Source of the DNA: Papaver somniferum
Lineage: Eukaryota > Streptophyta > Magnoliopsida > Ranunculales > Papaveraceae
Reading direction: 5' to 3'
Assembly (NCBI RefSeq): GCF_003573695.1
Contig: NW_020621936.1
Location: forward strand, 9,424,001 to 9,488,000
Length of the DNA: 64,000 bases
Both the position numbers and the translations under genes were made by a program. The notes below the pieces were generated by a model. It was given only the letters and a program-made list of their open reading frames with translations, was not told where the DNA came from and did no database searches. Position 1 is the stretch's first letter, and every line of letters starts with the position of its first letter. Positions 45,330 to 57,832 of this stretch are shown piece by piece.

Positions 45330-47888
45330 TATAGATGGTGGATTTTTGACAAAGGCTAAAATAGTAAACCCATAATTATACGAACTTCTGATCCAGCAAT
45401 CAGACGTGAGTATTGAGACACGGGTCTCTCATCAAATCTCTGACTGAGAATACTTTCTCTCAGAGTACATGCAGATATGTAGTCTCTCGACTGGACAACG
45501 GCATATCTCATGAATACTGAACACTTCAGTAATTATTTCTATATAGAATCACGAGATTGACGGCTCATAGACAGCTTGCTCTGCTAGTATAGAGCGATAA
45601 CGTCTTCAGGATACAAACAACAAATTTCCCTGCCTATATAAAGAATATGAAGCTCTAGTAAGCTCATGTCAGAATAATTAATGCTCCTAGACAGCTTGCT
45701 CTGCTAGTATAGAGCCATAAGTTAATTATTCCTAAATTCTTGGATTCATCCACTGAATTTTCGAAAATATTCAAATATTTTCGCAATATTTCGTTACTTC
45801 AATCTATGGTTCTTCCCAGCAGAATTCCATGGGTTAGTAATAAATATTCCACGCACGGGCGTCTGAGCTACCTCCGAGTAAGCCTCGGCTCAAAAGGTGC
45901 AAGTGTACTCAACGATGATGCATTAACAATCACCGCACAAACGAGTATTTCAAAATACGACGAAACGATGAACCCATTCGAAATAGGAAGGAAAGTAATA
46001 AATAATTAAATATTGACCAAGGTGTTGAGGGATTGGTCTCACCGGCCGGCCGGCCGTGCCGTGGCCAATCCACGCTAGTTTTATATTTTATCATATTTTT
46101 TGTTATTTTCCTTGATCTTATGAAAATCTTTTCATTTGAACAAATATCCTTCGTTTTGAGGAAACTCCTTAATTTCATGGTGTTTCCTTCGCACCAAGGA
46201 AATAATACAAAATTGGGAAAAACATTGTGGGGCCGTGATTACTGGCCAAACGGTGATGCCTTGATCCCGGCCGGCCCCGCACCTCATGGTTCCTCATTAT
46301 TTTATTATTATTTTCCTAATCTCATGAAAACTCCTTAATCTCATGGTATTTTCATAAATCCATGAAAAATATAATATAAAGTTAGGGAAACCCGTTGGAC
46401 CGGGCCCAAGCCGGCCGGCCATGCCTTAGCCGGTCCCACACTACCTTTATTTTATTATTATTGTTTTAAGGCTTCCTTGATCCCATGAAATTCCTTGATT
46501 TCATGGTATTTCTCTCAAATTATGAAAATTCTTTCAAATCATGGAAAAAATACATAAAATTAGGAAAACACACGGGACCGGGCCCCAGCCGGCTGGCCAT
46601 GCCTCAGACGGTGCCACACGCCCTTATTTTATTATTTTTTAATATTATTTTCTTCCTTGATCCCATGGAAACTCTTTCACTTTAAGGAAACTCCTTAATT
46701 TTAACAAAACTCCTTGATTTCATGATATTTTCATAAAATCATGAAAAATAATATAAAATTAGAAAAAGGCACCATGGCTTGGCTTCAGCGGTCCTACGCC
46801 TCATTATTCCTTCATTTTATAATTATTTTCCTTCATCTCATGAAGTTTTCTCAGTTTCAGCAAAACTCTGATTTTGTCATATTTTCTCAAATTGTTGCTC
46901 AAACGCACGCCAAAAAATATCAAAATTCTCAGGACTGAGACACGGACACCCTGGCGACGTGAGCATGTTACCTTGACCGACCAAGGTTGGCTCTTTGGCT
47001 TGTAAGAATCCGGTCCCACGTATTTTCACGATTTGACCTAATTTGCGCAATTGCACGTATTAGGTCCAAAACTCTTCCAAATAATTTTGGAATTTTATAG
47101 AATGATCGTCAGTCGATCCCGTGACCACTCATGGCCGGTTTCATGACCCCTTGGTCTCTCCCTCACCTCTTCATAATTAATTAGGTTTTATCACCTAAGG
47201 CTTAGACAAGCATTATATGAGAAATGATTGAACCAGTATTTAATCATTCTTTCATCAACAAGTCACCAACTCTTCAAAAGACCTTGGTATTTGCTCACAT
47301 GAGCATATGGGCGCTACATGGTCGATCCATGATCCCATGTAGCCGATACCTCCTTCATTCCATGGTTGATTTTGAAATAAACCATCAATTGGTCATCAAT
47401 TGATCAAATTAGGGTTTCCGAGTCCAAGGATCATAATTCCCGACTCGAACACTAATAATTTTATGATGATCTCATGATCAGTATTCTTATTTATTATGCT
47501 CAGTTCAACTACCAGTATACTAATTAATGTTTTATTTTGGTCACACTACCAATAATTCATCAGACGAGCAACACTTGCTCAATTGAGGAATATTTGCTCA
47601 AACCAAGGAATATTGGTTCAACTATCAATATTCAACAATTCATCGAATGAGAAATACTTTCTCACCTCAACGTGAGAATTACATCTCTGTCTCAACGGAC
47701 ACGTTCAATTCATGAGTTTCAGAACATTTTGCAGAATCACGTTCAACTCAGCAAATACATGGACTCATCGTCCCATGAAGTCAGCAACTGACTAAATACA
47801 CGTCTGCCCTGCAGACTCCACGTTCATGAGACATCAACATGTCACAATGGTGGGGCATTCACCTAATACGCACAACGTGCTGGGTTCG
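45330..47888 (+). mobile_element. 3' LTR of gypsy3, truncated
   Basis: Starts TATAGATGGTGG (first G mutated to A) and follows the 5' LTR through the 32-bp pair (45563-45594, 45683-45714) and five GC-palindrome modules (near 46036, 46231, 46393, 46573, 46775). It stops in the tRNA-like segment at CTGGGTTCG, where the SIRE-like LTR of AC takes over. About 400 bp of the LTR end is missing. Confidence 0.8.
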
Positions 47889-48344
47889 TGAAAACCATGC
47901 CCAAACGTGTACGTGTATGTTGGTTCAACATGATAACCCAAAAGGTCAACCATATGAGCATTTCATATTAACCTTGTTCTTCTTCACCATAACTAGTTCA
48001 ATTGACTCAAATGAACTAGTTAAAGATTTGTTCAATTGCTATGAGATCTTATGTAACTACACAAGACACAATTGAATCAAAGATGATTCGATTCGATTAG
48101 AACCGGCTCATGAACATTATAGCCAGGGTTTGCATAAAGCATTCCTTAATATTTAATGTTTCATGTTCAGAGCACATCTTTAGATTATAACCTCTTAAGC
48201 TCACAAACAAGTTCGCGGACTTAAGTTAATCGGTTGAGTTTTCTAAACTCATCAGAAATTCTCGGAAAGAGAACTTCCGCCAGTTTGCGGACTGGGTTGG
48301 CGGACTGGGTTCGCGGACTTAGCACACAAACGAGTTTTGGAAAA
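47881..48344 (-). mobile_element. 5' LTR of element AC, second fragment
   Basis: Matches about 2421-2856 of the AC 3' LTR. Roughly 1.2 kb of LTR between this and 21647 is missing, and the outer end is cut at 48344 by a repeat shared with 49721. Confidence 0.75.
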
Positions 48345-48871
48345 AACGGACATCGTATGAAGATTCTACATCATTTATAAGAAGACCCTAATTCCTGGAA
48401 TTTTATGATGACGAATCATGAAGAAATTCCCCATTCATTCACATGGATTATCATCCACGCAACCAACAAGTAACAAAGTGAATATAAATAAGGATTTACA
48501 GTGAAAAGATGTCCACATACTTTGAACTCGGACGGTAACTCTTATCATTTATTGTTCAAAGATATTCCTTAGTAATTTATGAGATACTGTGCCGAAATAA
48601 ATTGAGAATCTTTTAATTAAGATTTTTAGTTTTATATGCTTTAATTACCAGCAATTAAATGCATATAGAGAATAAAAATTAGTAATGTGCATTTACTAAT
48701 TCGAGATTTTCTATTTAGAGATTTCGGAAATATTGGACAAGCATTTATTGGAATTAGGAAAACCGATTTTTGTCATTCATTGTATATCTTGAGAATATCT
48801 TCGGTTTTGGAAATTCCTTAGTGTCCAATCAACCTTGATCAGTAAATACCTAAGAGCCAGGAAACCTTAAG
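48341..48871 (+). repeat. Direct repeat of the first 0.55 kb of the copia LTR at 49721
   Basis: AAAAAACGGACATCGTATGA to GAGCCAGGAAA, almost the same as 49721-50277 except for a 25-bp gap near 48850. Both copies start at exactly the same base despite different left flanks. Interpreted as an LTR fragment. Confidence 0.7.
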
Positions 48872-49720
48872 CTGGAAGAGCGACTATGTTCAAAGTTGTT
48901 CTTAACTCAATGCCAGTGTATCAGATGAGCAACTTCAAAATGCCTAAGACTTTGATTAAAAAGATGGATACTCAACAAAGAAAGTTCTGGTGTGGTCACA
49001 AGAACAATAAAGGTACCAAATTTATTTCCTGTCAAACTCTTTGTATACCTAAAGACTTGGGAGGGTTAGCTTTTAGGGATATGGAAACGTTGAATCATGC
49101 TCTTTTAATTAAACTTGCTTGGAGAATATGTAATCAGAGGGATCAGTTAGTTTCCCAGGTTCTTAAAGCCAAGTACTTCAACAAAAAGAATTTTTGCATA
49201 TCAACACTAAGAAATATAATACTTCATGGGTCTGGAGAAATATTGAAGTTGGTTTACATGTACTTCAGGAAAATTATTGCATGGAAATTAATAATGGGAA
49301 GAATACCAGAATTTGGCTGGAAAACTAGATAATTGGTCTAGACATTAGACCAACTCTCAAAAATCCTGCTCATCTTTCTTATATAATAGTTAGTGAACTA
49401 ATGTTACCAGATTATGCAGCCTGGAATATTCGACTTCCTGAAGTTGTTGATAGAGTTAAGTGCATGGTGATTTATCCTAATAAACAAGATGAAGTTAAAT
49501 GGAAACACACAAGAGATGGTGTCTCTACAGTCAATAGTGCTTAAAACAAGTTGGCAGAAAATAGAATCAACAATCTGGAAGCTGTTAATGATGTTCCTAA
49601 AAATATGTGGAAGGAACTATGGGGAATGAATCTTCCTCATTGAGTTATGATTTTCATTTGGAAGTATTTGGAAAATATTTTCCCAACAAAACGGACATGA
49701 GAAAGTTGGGGTAGATCATC
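48872..49720 (+). pseudogene. LINE ORF2 C-terminal part (post-RT and zf-RVT region)
   Basis: 'AGRATMFKVVLNSMPVYQMS' at 48864-48920 is the conserved block after the RT thumb in plant L1 ORF2 (AGR-x-[ST]-lik-SVL). It is followed by 'RKFWCGHKNNKGTKFISC', 'CIPKDLGGLAFRDMETLNHA', and after a frame change 'DEVKWKHTRDGVSTVNSA' and 'MWKELWGMNLPH', the zf-RVT region. Stops at about 49332, 49542 and 49641. It could be the tail of the LINE at 1-1138, with the RT centre lost. Confidence 0.75.
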
Positions 49721-51575
49721 AAAAAACGGACATCGTATGAAGATTCTAAAACGTTTATAAGAAGACCCTGATTCCTGGAATTTTATGATGACGAATCATG
49801 AAGAAATTCCCCATTCATTCACATGGATTATCATCCACGCAACCAACAAGTAACAAAGTGAATATGAATAAGGATTTACAGTGAAAAGATGTCCACATAC
49901 TTTGAACTCGGGCGGTAACTCTTATCATTTATTGTTCAAAGATATTCCTTAGTACTCTAGGAGATATTGTGCCGAAATAAATTGAAAATCTTTTAATTAA
50001 GGTTTTTAGTTTTATATGCTTTAATTACCAGCAATTAAAAGCATATAGAGAATAAAAATTAGTAATGTGCATTTACTAATTCGAGATTTTCTATTGAGAG
50101 ATTTCGGAAATATTGGACAAGCATTTATTGGAATTAGGAAAACCGATTTTTGTCATTCATTGTATATCTTGAGAATATCTTCATTTTTGGAAATTCCTTA
50201 GTGTCCAATCAACCTTGGTCAATAAATACCTAAGTTTCCATTTCTAGCAAATTATCTTAAGAGCCAGGAAAACTTCATTATTTTTTGTTTCTTATGGATC
50301 CGTCTATTCGGAGAGGATAGTATCCTAATTAGGTGAAATCTCTTACGATCGCTTGTTTAAGACTTCTGTGGGATCAAGAAGATATACGAGTACCGTTGGT
50401 GGGAAACTAGATAATTGAAGTGTTATTAGTTTTCGATTTATTTGATTGACTGACGGATGTGGAAACTTTGATTGCATCTAGTTTGTTTATTCTTGAGAAT
50501 CTTCTCTTCAGATATAAGATTCACTGATCAAACCAGATCGAAGTACCAACGGGATCTTTAGAACTGTTCTTAGATCTAAAGACATCTTGTGATAATCCAT
50601 TGTTAACAGACTTCATTATATATGTGATTGATCAAGAGATTCAAGTGGTGTTGTGCAGGTTATTGAAGATTAACGAAGATTTGATGACGAAAAATACTTC
50701 TTATTGGTTTTTGTATATTGTGAATTGTGTGCAAAAACCTTGATAGGTCGGGATCCAACTAGAATCGGATTTATTTGATTGATTAGTTGCGTGAGATCGG
50801 CATTCTCAATATATCTCTTTGAGATTTATTTTGATTTAGTGTGAATCTATACTTGACTATTTCGGTAGTTAAAGTTAGATTGATCTATCCAGACAGAGGA
50901 GTTTATTAGATTAAACGGAAGAGCCTTTTTCAACAAATCATCTATATCTTGTAGCAAAGATTGATTAGAGTGGTTACCAAACATATTCTTCCTTTGATGT
51001 TTGGAATACAATCCAAAGGATTTGTTATTCACGTGCGCGACTCTAGAAGTCGAAGGCGTAGGGATACTGAGGGAACTAAGTAGCTAGGGGTAGTCTGCTT
51101 GGTCTCAACTTTACGAAGTTGGTTTAGATTTTGTATAGCGGCTTAATTCTGAGAGTATTCAAAACTGTACTAGGTCCCGGGGTTTTTCTACATTTGTGGT
51201 TTCCTCGTTAATAAAATCTTGATGGGTATTTTACTTTGATTTTCCGCATTATAATTCTTTTATTATAATAAAGTACAATACACATATATGTTAACTCCAC
51301 ATTACTTGATAGTGATGCTACAGAGTTTGGTTAATTCTGAACCTACTATCAAGTAACATACTTCATTGTTGTATTGTCTCGATCTTGTATCCATAGTAAA
51401 TCAAATAAGTTATTGTGTTGTCGTATTGTCCCGATCTCGTATCCATAGACGATTACACGAAGTGTGAACCGAATTGTCGTATTGTCTCGACTTTGTCCAT
51501 GGACGATCACATTCGGTAGAGGACTTAGGTTGAAAAAAAAATATTGTGGTGTATTTGGGTACCCTCGTCTTTTCA
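49721..51575 (+). mobile_element. 5' LTR of a copia element (SIRE-like)
   Basis: The segment 51150-51260 is, in reverse complement, similar to part of the SIRE-like LTRs (TGTGGTTTCCTCGTTAATAA; GTATAGCGGCTTAAT). It ends CTTTTCA, two bases before TGGTATAAATAT, a degraded tRNA-iMet PBS. A copia gag follows. The left edge does not start with TG, so it is truncated or mis-set. Confidence 0.55.
51369..51530 (+). repeat. Three degenerate tandem copies of about 50-57 bp
   Basis: Units near 51369, 51419 and 51475 share CGTATTGTCTCGATCT followed by TATCCATAGACGAT-like sequence, inside the copia LTR. Confidence 0.6.
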
Positions 51576-51619
51576 ATTGGTATAAATATTTGTGTTTGGC
51601 GCGATCCAACCTATAAGAG

Positions 51620-53120
51620 ACGAACTCGAGTTCACATGAATCGATTTCAGTTAACGTATTGACGGAACAAACTATTTATGGTGGAAATCTGTTATGATAT
51701 CTTTTCTTCAATCACACAATTTTAATACTTGGTTATTAGTCATTGATGGTTATAATCTCCCAAAAAATGGAAGGGTCGGAAACTAAGTTTAAGCGCTTAG
51801 TGGATTATTCGGGCGAAGAAAAGGTTTTTGCAAAGAAGAAATCATATGGTTTGAATGATATTATACAAGTTGTAAGCCGAGATTTACAACATCATGTATC
51901 CACATTCCAAACTTCACAGGAAGCTTGGAATAATCTTCATATTGTATTTGAAGGTAACAGATCAGAAAAGGAAGTTAGACGTCAAACTCTCACCTCTGAT
52001 TGGGAAAACCTTCGAATGGATGACAATGATACTTTTGAAGAGTTTCATATTAAACTCTCTGAGACAATAAATGCTTCTTTTTCTCTTTGGAATATTATTT
52101 CTGAAAAGGACATAGTATGCAAAATTCTCAGATCATTGTTATCTAGAAGCGATTCTAAGAAGCATGCAATCATAGAGGCAAAAGATCTTTCAACTCTATC
52201 ACAAACCACACTTGTTGGGAAGTTAAAGATCTTTGATCATGAATCAAAATATGTTCAAGCTAAAGGAATCGCTTTCAAAGCTGAAAATTTTCCAAAAGCT
52301 CATGTGGAGAAAAATAGATTGATGGATGATTTTGATGAATTGATTGCAGAAGAATCTGATGATGATGTAGAACAAACACTACCAATGATTACAAGATAGT
52401 TTCAATATCTTTTAAAGAAAAGGAATAAGATATTTGTAAAATATGTTCATCGGTCTTCTCGGCCCCATGATCGAGTTCCGGTCAAGAACAAAAAGGATCA
52501 AGAGGAAGATGATAAATATCAGCCTCAGTGCTTCAAGTGTAAAGGTTTTGGTCATCTGGCTAAAGACTGCCCTAATCTAAGAAAATACACTGGAAGCAAA
52601 GCATTAGATGTAACTCTAGACGAGACCTCTGATTCATAAAACTTTGAAAATGAGAAACAGACAACATTGCACTTGTTGTTAATTTGATTCCCTCATGTTC
52701 TATTAGTGATTTAACCATTTTGAAAATGGGCATGTCTTCCAATGTTGAAAATTCGTCTAATGATGAAGGGAAAAATAAGACAAAGTGTAAAACTGTCTCA
52801 AAAACAAGGATTACTAAGAAGTGCATATGCAATTCCAACCAATCTCAGGAAACTTCGTTAATTCGAGGTAACAAGAGAAGTTATTTTAATCATACTTTAC
52901 TAGATCAATAACACCCTAGTTGTTCTAGATCCCATGATGAGAGAAAATCACGTACTAATGCCACCTAATCGGTATTAGATTGCATCCGCACCTTGTGTGC
53001 CGATTATGTGTGTAAGGAAGCAAAAATCAAGGCACTTATGTGTAGATTATGTGAATAGATCTAGTAATTGAAAATATATTTAAGATATTCATATTTATAG
53101 GAATATTATATTTTCGTTAG
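51620..53120 (+). pseudogene. copia gag: N-terminal domain, UBN2, first zinc knuckle (truncated)
   Basis: Frame-shifted gag of a Ty1/copia element. 'DGTNYLWWKSVMISFLQSHN' (from about 51662) is the N-terminal motif. After a frame change the long frame to 52399 carries UBN2: 'SQEAWNNLHIVFEGN', 'LTSDWENLRMDDNDTFEEFH', 'KILRSLLSRSDSKKHAIIEA'. After a stop at 52397 comes a CCHC knuckle 'CFKCKGFGHLAKDC' (C-x2-C-x4-H-x4-C) near 52530, then acidic sequence and worn coiled-coil-like text up to 53120, where the LTR of D begins. This N-terminal half is exactly what AC, B, D and E lack. Confidence 0.8.
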
Positions 53121-55466
53121 TGAAAAAATGGGGGTACAACAACCACACCCAACAATTCGATTAGAAATCTGTATGGACAAACTCCAATATACTTTCTAGA
53201 GAATCAACTAGACAGTCAGACTCAATCTAGATATCAAAGAGTTTATATCTCAATCTCTCGATTTGATCTTTACTCAAGCAAATAGAAATCTGAGAGTCTT
53301 TATCAAAGAGAGATAACTTGGATGGTACCAAAGACCAATATCCAAGTGTCAATCAATTTAAATCAACAACCAAAAGGTCGAATATTCTAATTGATTGAAC
53401 GACGCACAACCTGTGATATTTCAATTATATAAACAAATATATTGCAGAAAAGAAATAACACAGACACCAGAATTTTGTTAACGAGGAAACTGCAAATGCA
53501 GAAAAAACCCCGGGACCTAGTCCATATTGAACACACACTGTATTAAGACGCTACAGACACTATCCTACTCCAAACTAACTTTGTTCTGGACTGTAGTTGA
53601 ACCCCAATAAATCTGACACTGATCCAAGGTACAATTATACTCCTAGGCCTATGATCCCAGCAGGATTCTACGTACTTGATTCCCTTAGCTGATCTCACCC
53701 ACAACTAAGAGTTTCTATGACCCAAAGTCGAAGACTTTAATAAACAAATCTATATCACACAGAAAAGTCTATGGTAATAGATAAATCCGTCTCCCACGAA
53801 TATACCTACGAGTTTTGTTCCATCTTTTGATAAATCAAGGTGAACAGGAACCAATTGATAACCCGGACTTATATTCCCGAAGAACAACCTAACATTATCA
53901 AGCACCTCACAATAATCTTAATCGACGCAGCGAAAAAGATATTGCGGAATCACAAACGATGAGACGAAGATGTTTGTGATTTCTTTTCTATCTTACCTAT
54001 CGGAGATATAAATCTCAAGTCAATTACTACAATTGTACTTAAAACGATAGAAACAGCAAGATCAGATCACACAACTACAAGGAAAGTAGTATCGGTATGG
54101 CTTCACAATCCCAATGAAGTCTTTAAGTCGTTAACCTGGTTTAGAGAAGAAAACCCAAGGTTAAAGGAGAACTGACTCTAGCTTATACATCTAATATTAC
54201 ACGTAAGGTGTGCGGATTAAGTTTCCCAGTTGCTAGAGTTTTCCCTTACATAGTATTTCGAATCAAGGTTTGCAATCAATGTTAGCTTGGTAACAAAGCA
54301 TTCAATATTCACCTTTAGATGAAAACCTGATTAGATTCAAGCTAATATTTCTCAACTGTTGGATCGAAACCTTAGCTTGTTACACAAAAATGAAATGTCC
54401 AGTTTTGGGTTTATGTAACCGTTCCCAAAGATTAACATTTGTTGGTTCAACAATAGTTAACCAAATGGTTAGCCATATGATCACTTTCATATCCACCATA
54501 TTCCTCTTCACCATAACTAGTCCAAATGACTCAAATGAACTAGTTAGAGAGTTGTTCAATTACTTAGATCTTATGTAACTACACAAGACACAATCGAAGC
54601 AAAAACGGTTTGATTCACTCAAATCGGTTCATGAACTTTATAGCCACGGTTTGCAAAAGCATTCCTTAGTTTATATAAACATGAGTTCAAGAACAACCGA
54701 TTTTAGATATAACCAACTCAAGTCGGACTGGGTTCGCGGACTTAAGCTCACGGAAGGAGTTCACAAACTCCAGCAGAAATTCTCGGGTCGAGAACTTCCG
54801 CCAGTTCGCGGACTTGGCTCACGCCACATTCCGTTTCTCTTGATCAACAAAGTTCGCAAACTTTGGTTCAAGGAATAAAGACTTATACATATATTGTTTC
54901 CACAACAATGTTTATATCCTACCAATGGTTATGTAATCTAAACTCTCATTTCAATCATTGAAACATTCTCAGATGACGGTATATAGCCGTTATTCACATT
55001 CCATTTTTCATCAGAGCAATTTTCAAAGTGATTGAAACATAACATGACATTTGTCACTAGGTAAAGATGAATTTGGTTAAAGCGAAAGCTTACCAACACA
55101 TATTTCGAGAAATAGATAGGCGAGTTAAACTCGGATCGAAATAGCAAATGTGTATAAACAAAGTTTATATATCAAAACGACTTTTGTCTCAAGAATGGGA
55201 GATAGAGTAAATATACTTTTGAGTGACAGATAAATTCAAGTCTCCACATACCTTTTAGTCGATGAAGTTCCACCAGTTCCTTGAGTAGTCCTTCGTCTTG
55301 TATGATGATTTCCATGGAGTCTTGAGCTCAACTAAACTTTATATCATAGTCCGAGACCTTTATCTATAATAGGCTAGAAATCAAGACTTATAGTTTTGAT
55401 CACTGACATTGACAAACATGCTTGAGATAGCAACGCATGCGAGTTTGACCGAGCAATGCTCTAACA
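53121..55466 (-). mobile_element. 3' LTR of SIRE-like element D
   Basis: 2346 bp, TGTTAGAGCATTGCTC ... CATTTTTTCA on the minus strand. More diverged from the other LTRs of the family, so older or from another subfamily. Inserted in copia gag; the left flank is GTTAG. Confidence 0.8.
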
Positions 55467-55478
55467 ATCTCCCCCTTT
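55467..55478 (-). promoter_or_regulatory. Polypurine tract of element D
   Basis: Minus strand AAAGGGGGAGAT next to the LTR. Confidence 0.8.
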
Positions 55479-57128
55479 GTCAATTTTAGTGACAAAACTA
55501 TTAATACATATGGAATAAAAAAAAATAACTTTTGTAACTCCTATTCCACATGCCTAATCTAAAATTACTCGAAATCTTCATCAGTTCCAAGTAATCCAAT
55601 GATCCCAAAGGTTGTAAGTTTAGCATCATCGTTGTTGAAAATCCGTAGCTATAACAACAAGAAAACAATAGTTCTCAATCATTGTTATACAGTGTCATAG
55701 TATCATTATACAACATCAAAGTTCAATTGTATCACAACTTCAACAACAATATTAGGGGTGATATGTATCATTCCCCCTTAGTCAATACTCCATCTCACAT
55801 GGAAACCACTCCCCCTTACATAATGATCGGAAAACTATATGTATTTGTAGTGTGAACTACATATTAATACTCCCCCTTTTTGTCAATAAAATTGGCAAAG
55901 GTACAAGAACGGGATCCTAATGAAATTTCCGAAAGAAATATTTCTTGACCAAAAGAAAGCAAAATATCAACTTATTTAGATGCAATCATAAAGCCGAAGC
56001 TAAATGCATTCATCAAGGAGTTTAAAGATACAAGACAAACCCTATAATATTCCACAGCCGCACTCCCCACAAAGATTTGGCAATTAAGTGCAAGTTCAAA
56101 AATAACTTTCCCCCATAATATGTCATTCCCGAAAGAACAACAAGAGCGACCTTAATTTCAAAAGAAAAGAAGGATTTCTTTGGACATAACAAATCACATA
56201 CAAGTATGAATTTGAATCCAAAATACTCAATTAAATTAACCACAAGAGAACCCATGATTAATTCAATCGGAATACACAACCAAACTAATTTTTTCACAAA
56301 AAGTAATCAATTTATTTGGTCATACTCGACATAAGAGAATCTATGGAGCAATGACTAAGTTAATCATGAAAATAATCAACCCAGTCAAAAACGCTCAAAC
56401 ATAAGAAACCTTACGGAGTCATAACTAAATAACCAAACTAGATGATTAATTTAGTTCAATATGCTCGACATAAAGTACCTTACGGAACAACAACAAAGTT
56501 AATCATAAAATAATCAACTTGATCGTTTAGTGCTCAACATAAGACACATTACGGAGCCTCACAGTAATACAAAAAATATGGATCAGGGAAGATCAATTAC
56601 TCTGGAATATACATGGATTCATTCTATTTTCCATCACCATTTGCACAATGACAATCAATAGACATAATCCTTGAAAACAAAAGATTTTAACCTATCTTCC
56701 ATCAATAATTGACAATATAGGCTTAACTTTTGTATTTTTCAAAAGTCTCATTCATTCCTTTATCAACATATGAATACCTACTTACAAAAGACTTTACTTT
56801 TGATAAGATATGGGACAATCATAGTTCACGGACGCAAAAACACACATATCCCATAAGCAATTAAAAAATATAAAACCACAAAGATTAATACTGCAAAAAT
56901 CATCTTCCAATCAAATTTAGAATTTAAACCAATAAATCTAAAAACATGAATATGAAAACGTTGGACATAGCTATGTGTAATCACAATAATGGCTATTCCA
57001 AACTCTAGTTATTCTTCAAAAAAAAAAAACAGAAAAATAGAAGATTTACTAGACAAACTTAAAGAAAATCAGAGTTCGTTAAGAACCTCATATCTTTCAA
57101 TGAATCCATCAAAGAAGGTATCACTGAT
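55479..57128 (-). mobile_element. 3' UTR of element D
   Basis: Colinear with the AC and B 3' UTRs, including the CTCAACATAAG-type array (56325-56560) and the TTTTGTATTTTTCAAAAGTC-type block near 56725. No gene seen. Confidence 0.7.
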
Positions 57129-57509
57129 TTACTTTATCCTCTTGACCGTAAAAACACCAGGTTCGTGAGTTAGAACACTAACTTTACGATTAATAACTCG
57201 GGCGAGCTGTCTAGGCTTGACGCAGTCCATGATGAGCTTCTTTTGATTCCGTATCAGAAGATTCTTATTAGCAAGGATTCTGGCCTGACCATCCAAGAGT
57301 TGGTTTATCTGCAGCTGAAGATTTGCAAACTCGACCTTTGAATCATTTTGAAAACAAATTAAATCCTTGACAGAATCACTAATCCAAGAGTTGTGATCCT
57401 TTCTTTCAAGCATCTTCTTTAGAACAAGCTCTTGCATTGACTCATGTTCTTGAGCGTCTTCCTCCATATCAAGATGCACAATCTCTTGAGACTTTGCAGG
57501 ATTTTCCAT
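57129..57509 (-). CDS. 3' ORF of element D (type 3), intact, unknown function
   Basis: 126 codons, ATG 57509 (MENPAKSQEIVHLD) to stop at 57129. The frame reaches 57539, but the inner ATG follows the promoter-like region better. N-terminus acidic ('MEEDAQEHES'), middle helical with Leu/Gln spacing ('FANLQLQINQLLDGQARILA'), C-terminus basic ('RVINRKVSVLTHEPG'). No signal peptide or membrane segment, arguing against an envelope glycoprotein. Homologous to the broken 3' ORF of E. A small dimerising RNA- or gag-binding protein would fit the composition, but that is a guess. Confidence 0.6.
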   Translation of the reverse strand: MENPAKSQEIVHLDMEEDAQEHESMQELVLKKMLERKDHNSWISDSVKDLICFQNDSKVEFANLQLQINQLLDGQARILANKNLLIRNQKKLIMDCVKPRQLARVINRKVSVLTHEPGVFTVKRIK

Positions 57510-57547
57510 ATAATTTTTGTTAGGGATGGAAAAACACAATATAGAAT

Positions 57548-57550
<3 letters not shown>

Positions 57551-57588
<38 letters not shown>

Positions 57589-57630
57589 TTATAAACAGGA
57601 GAGAGGAACTCTTGTTTTTGGAAACCCTAA
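57551..57630 (-). promoter_or_regulatory. Possible internal promoter for the D 3' ORF
   Basis: Minus order: TTAGGGTTTC telo-box (57621-57630) then a long (TA)n run (57551-57578), 40-120 bp before the ATG. The GGCCCA motif seen in the others is degraded here (GGTCCA near 57660). Confidence 0.35.
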
Positions 57631-57832
57631 GAACTCTCAATAGGAGGACGCGAACATTGTGGACCGCCGGTACACAAAAACACACTTAAATAGAGAAATA
57701 CACAACATACTTGAGTAATTCTCAATTATTGTCCTTTCCTATCAAGTTAGGAACAAGGAAAAGACTACCTGTAATTAGGCGGTAGAGTGAGAAACAATCC
57801 CACTACGATTATTGAGAAGGGAGATGTACATC

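Larger units (their letters stand above)
21648..47888 (+). mobile_element. gypsy3: Ty3/gypsy derivative without pol, host to gypsy2
   Basis: 5' LTR in two pieces (21648-22825 and 37453-39269), PBS 39272, gag 39327-40472, gag tail and protease remnants to 41478, a long non-coding region, PPT 45315-45329, and a 3' LTR 45330-47888 truncated by a deletion. No RT or integrase is seen. It belongs to the same family as gypsy2 in the opposite orientation. Confidence 0.75.

Noticed and set aside
51578..51600. Intact tRNA-iMet primer site for the copia element
   Set aside because: Only TGGTAT matches; the remainder has changed, so I note it as degraded and do not list it as a site.
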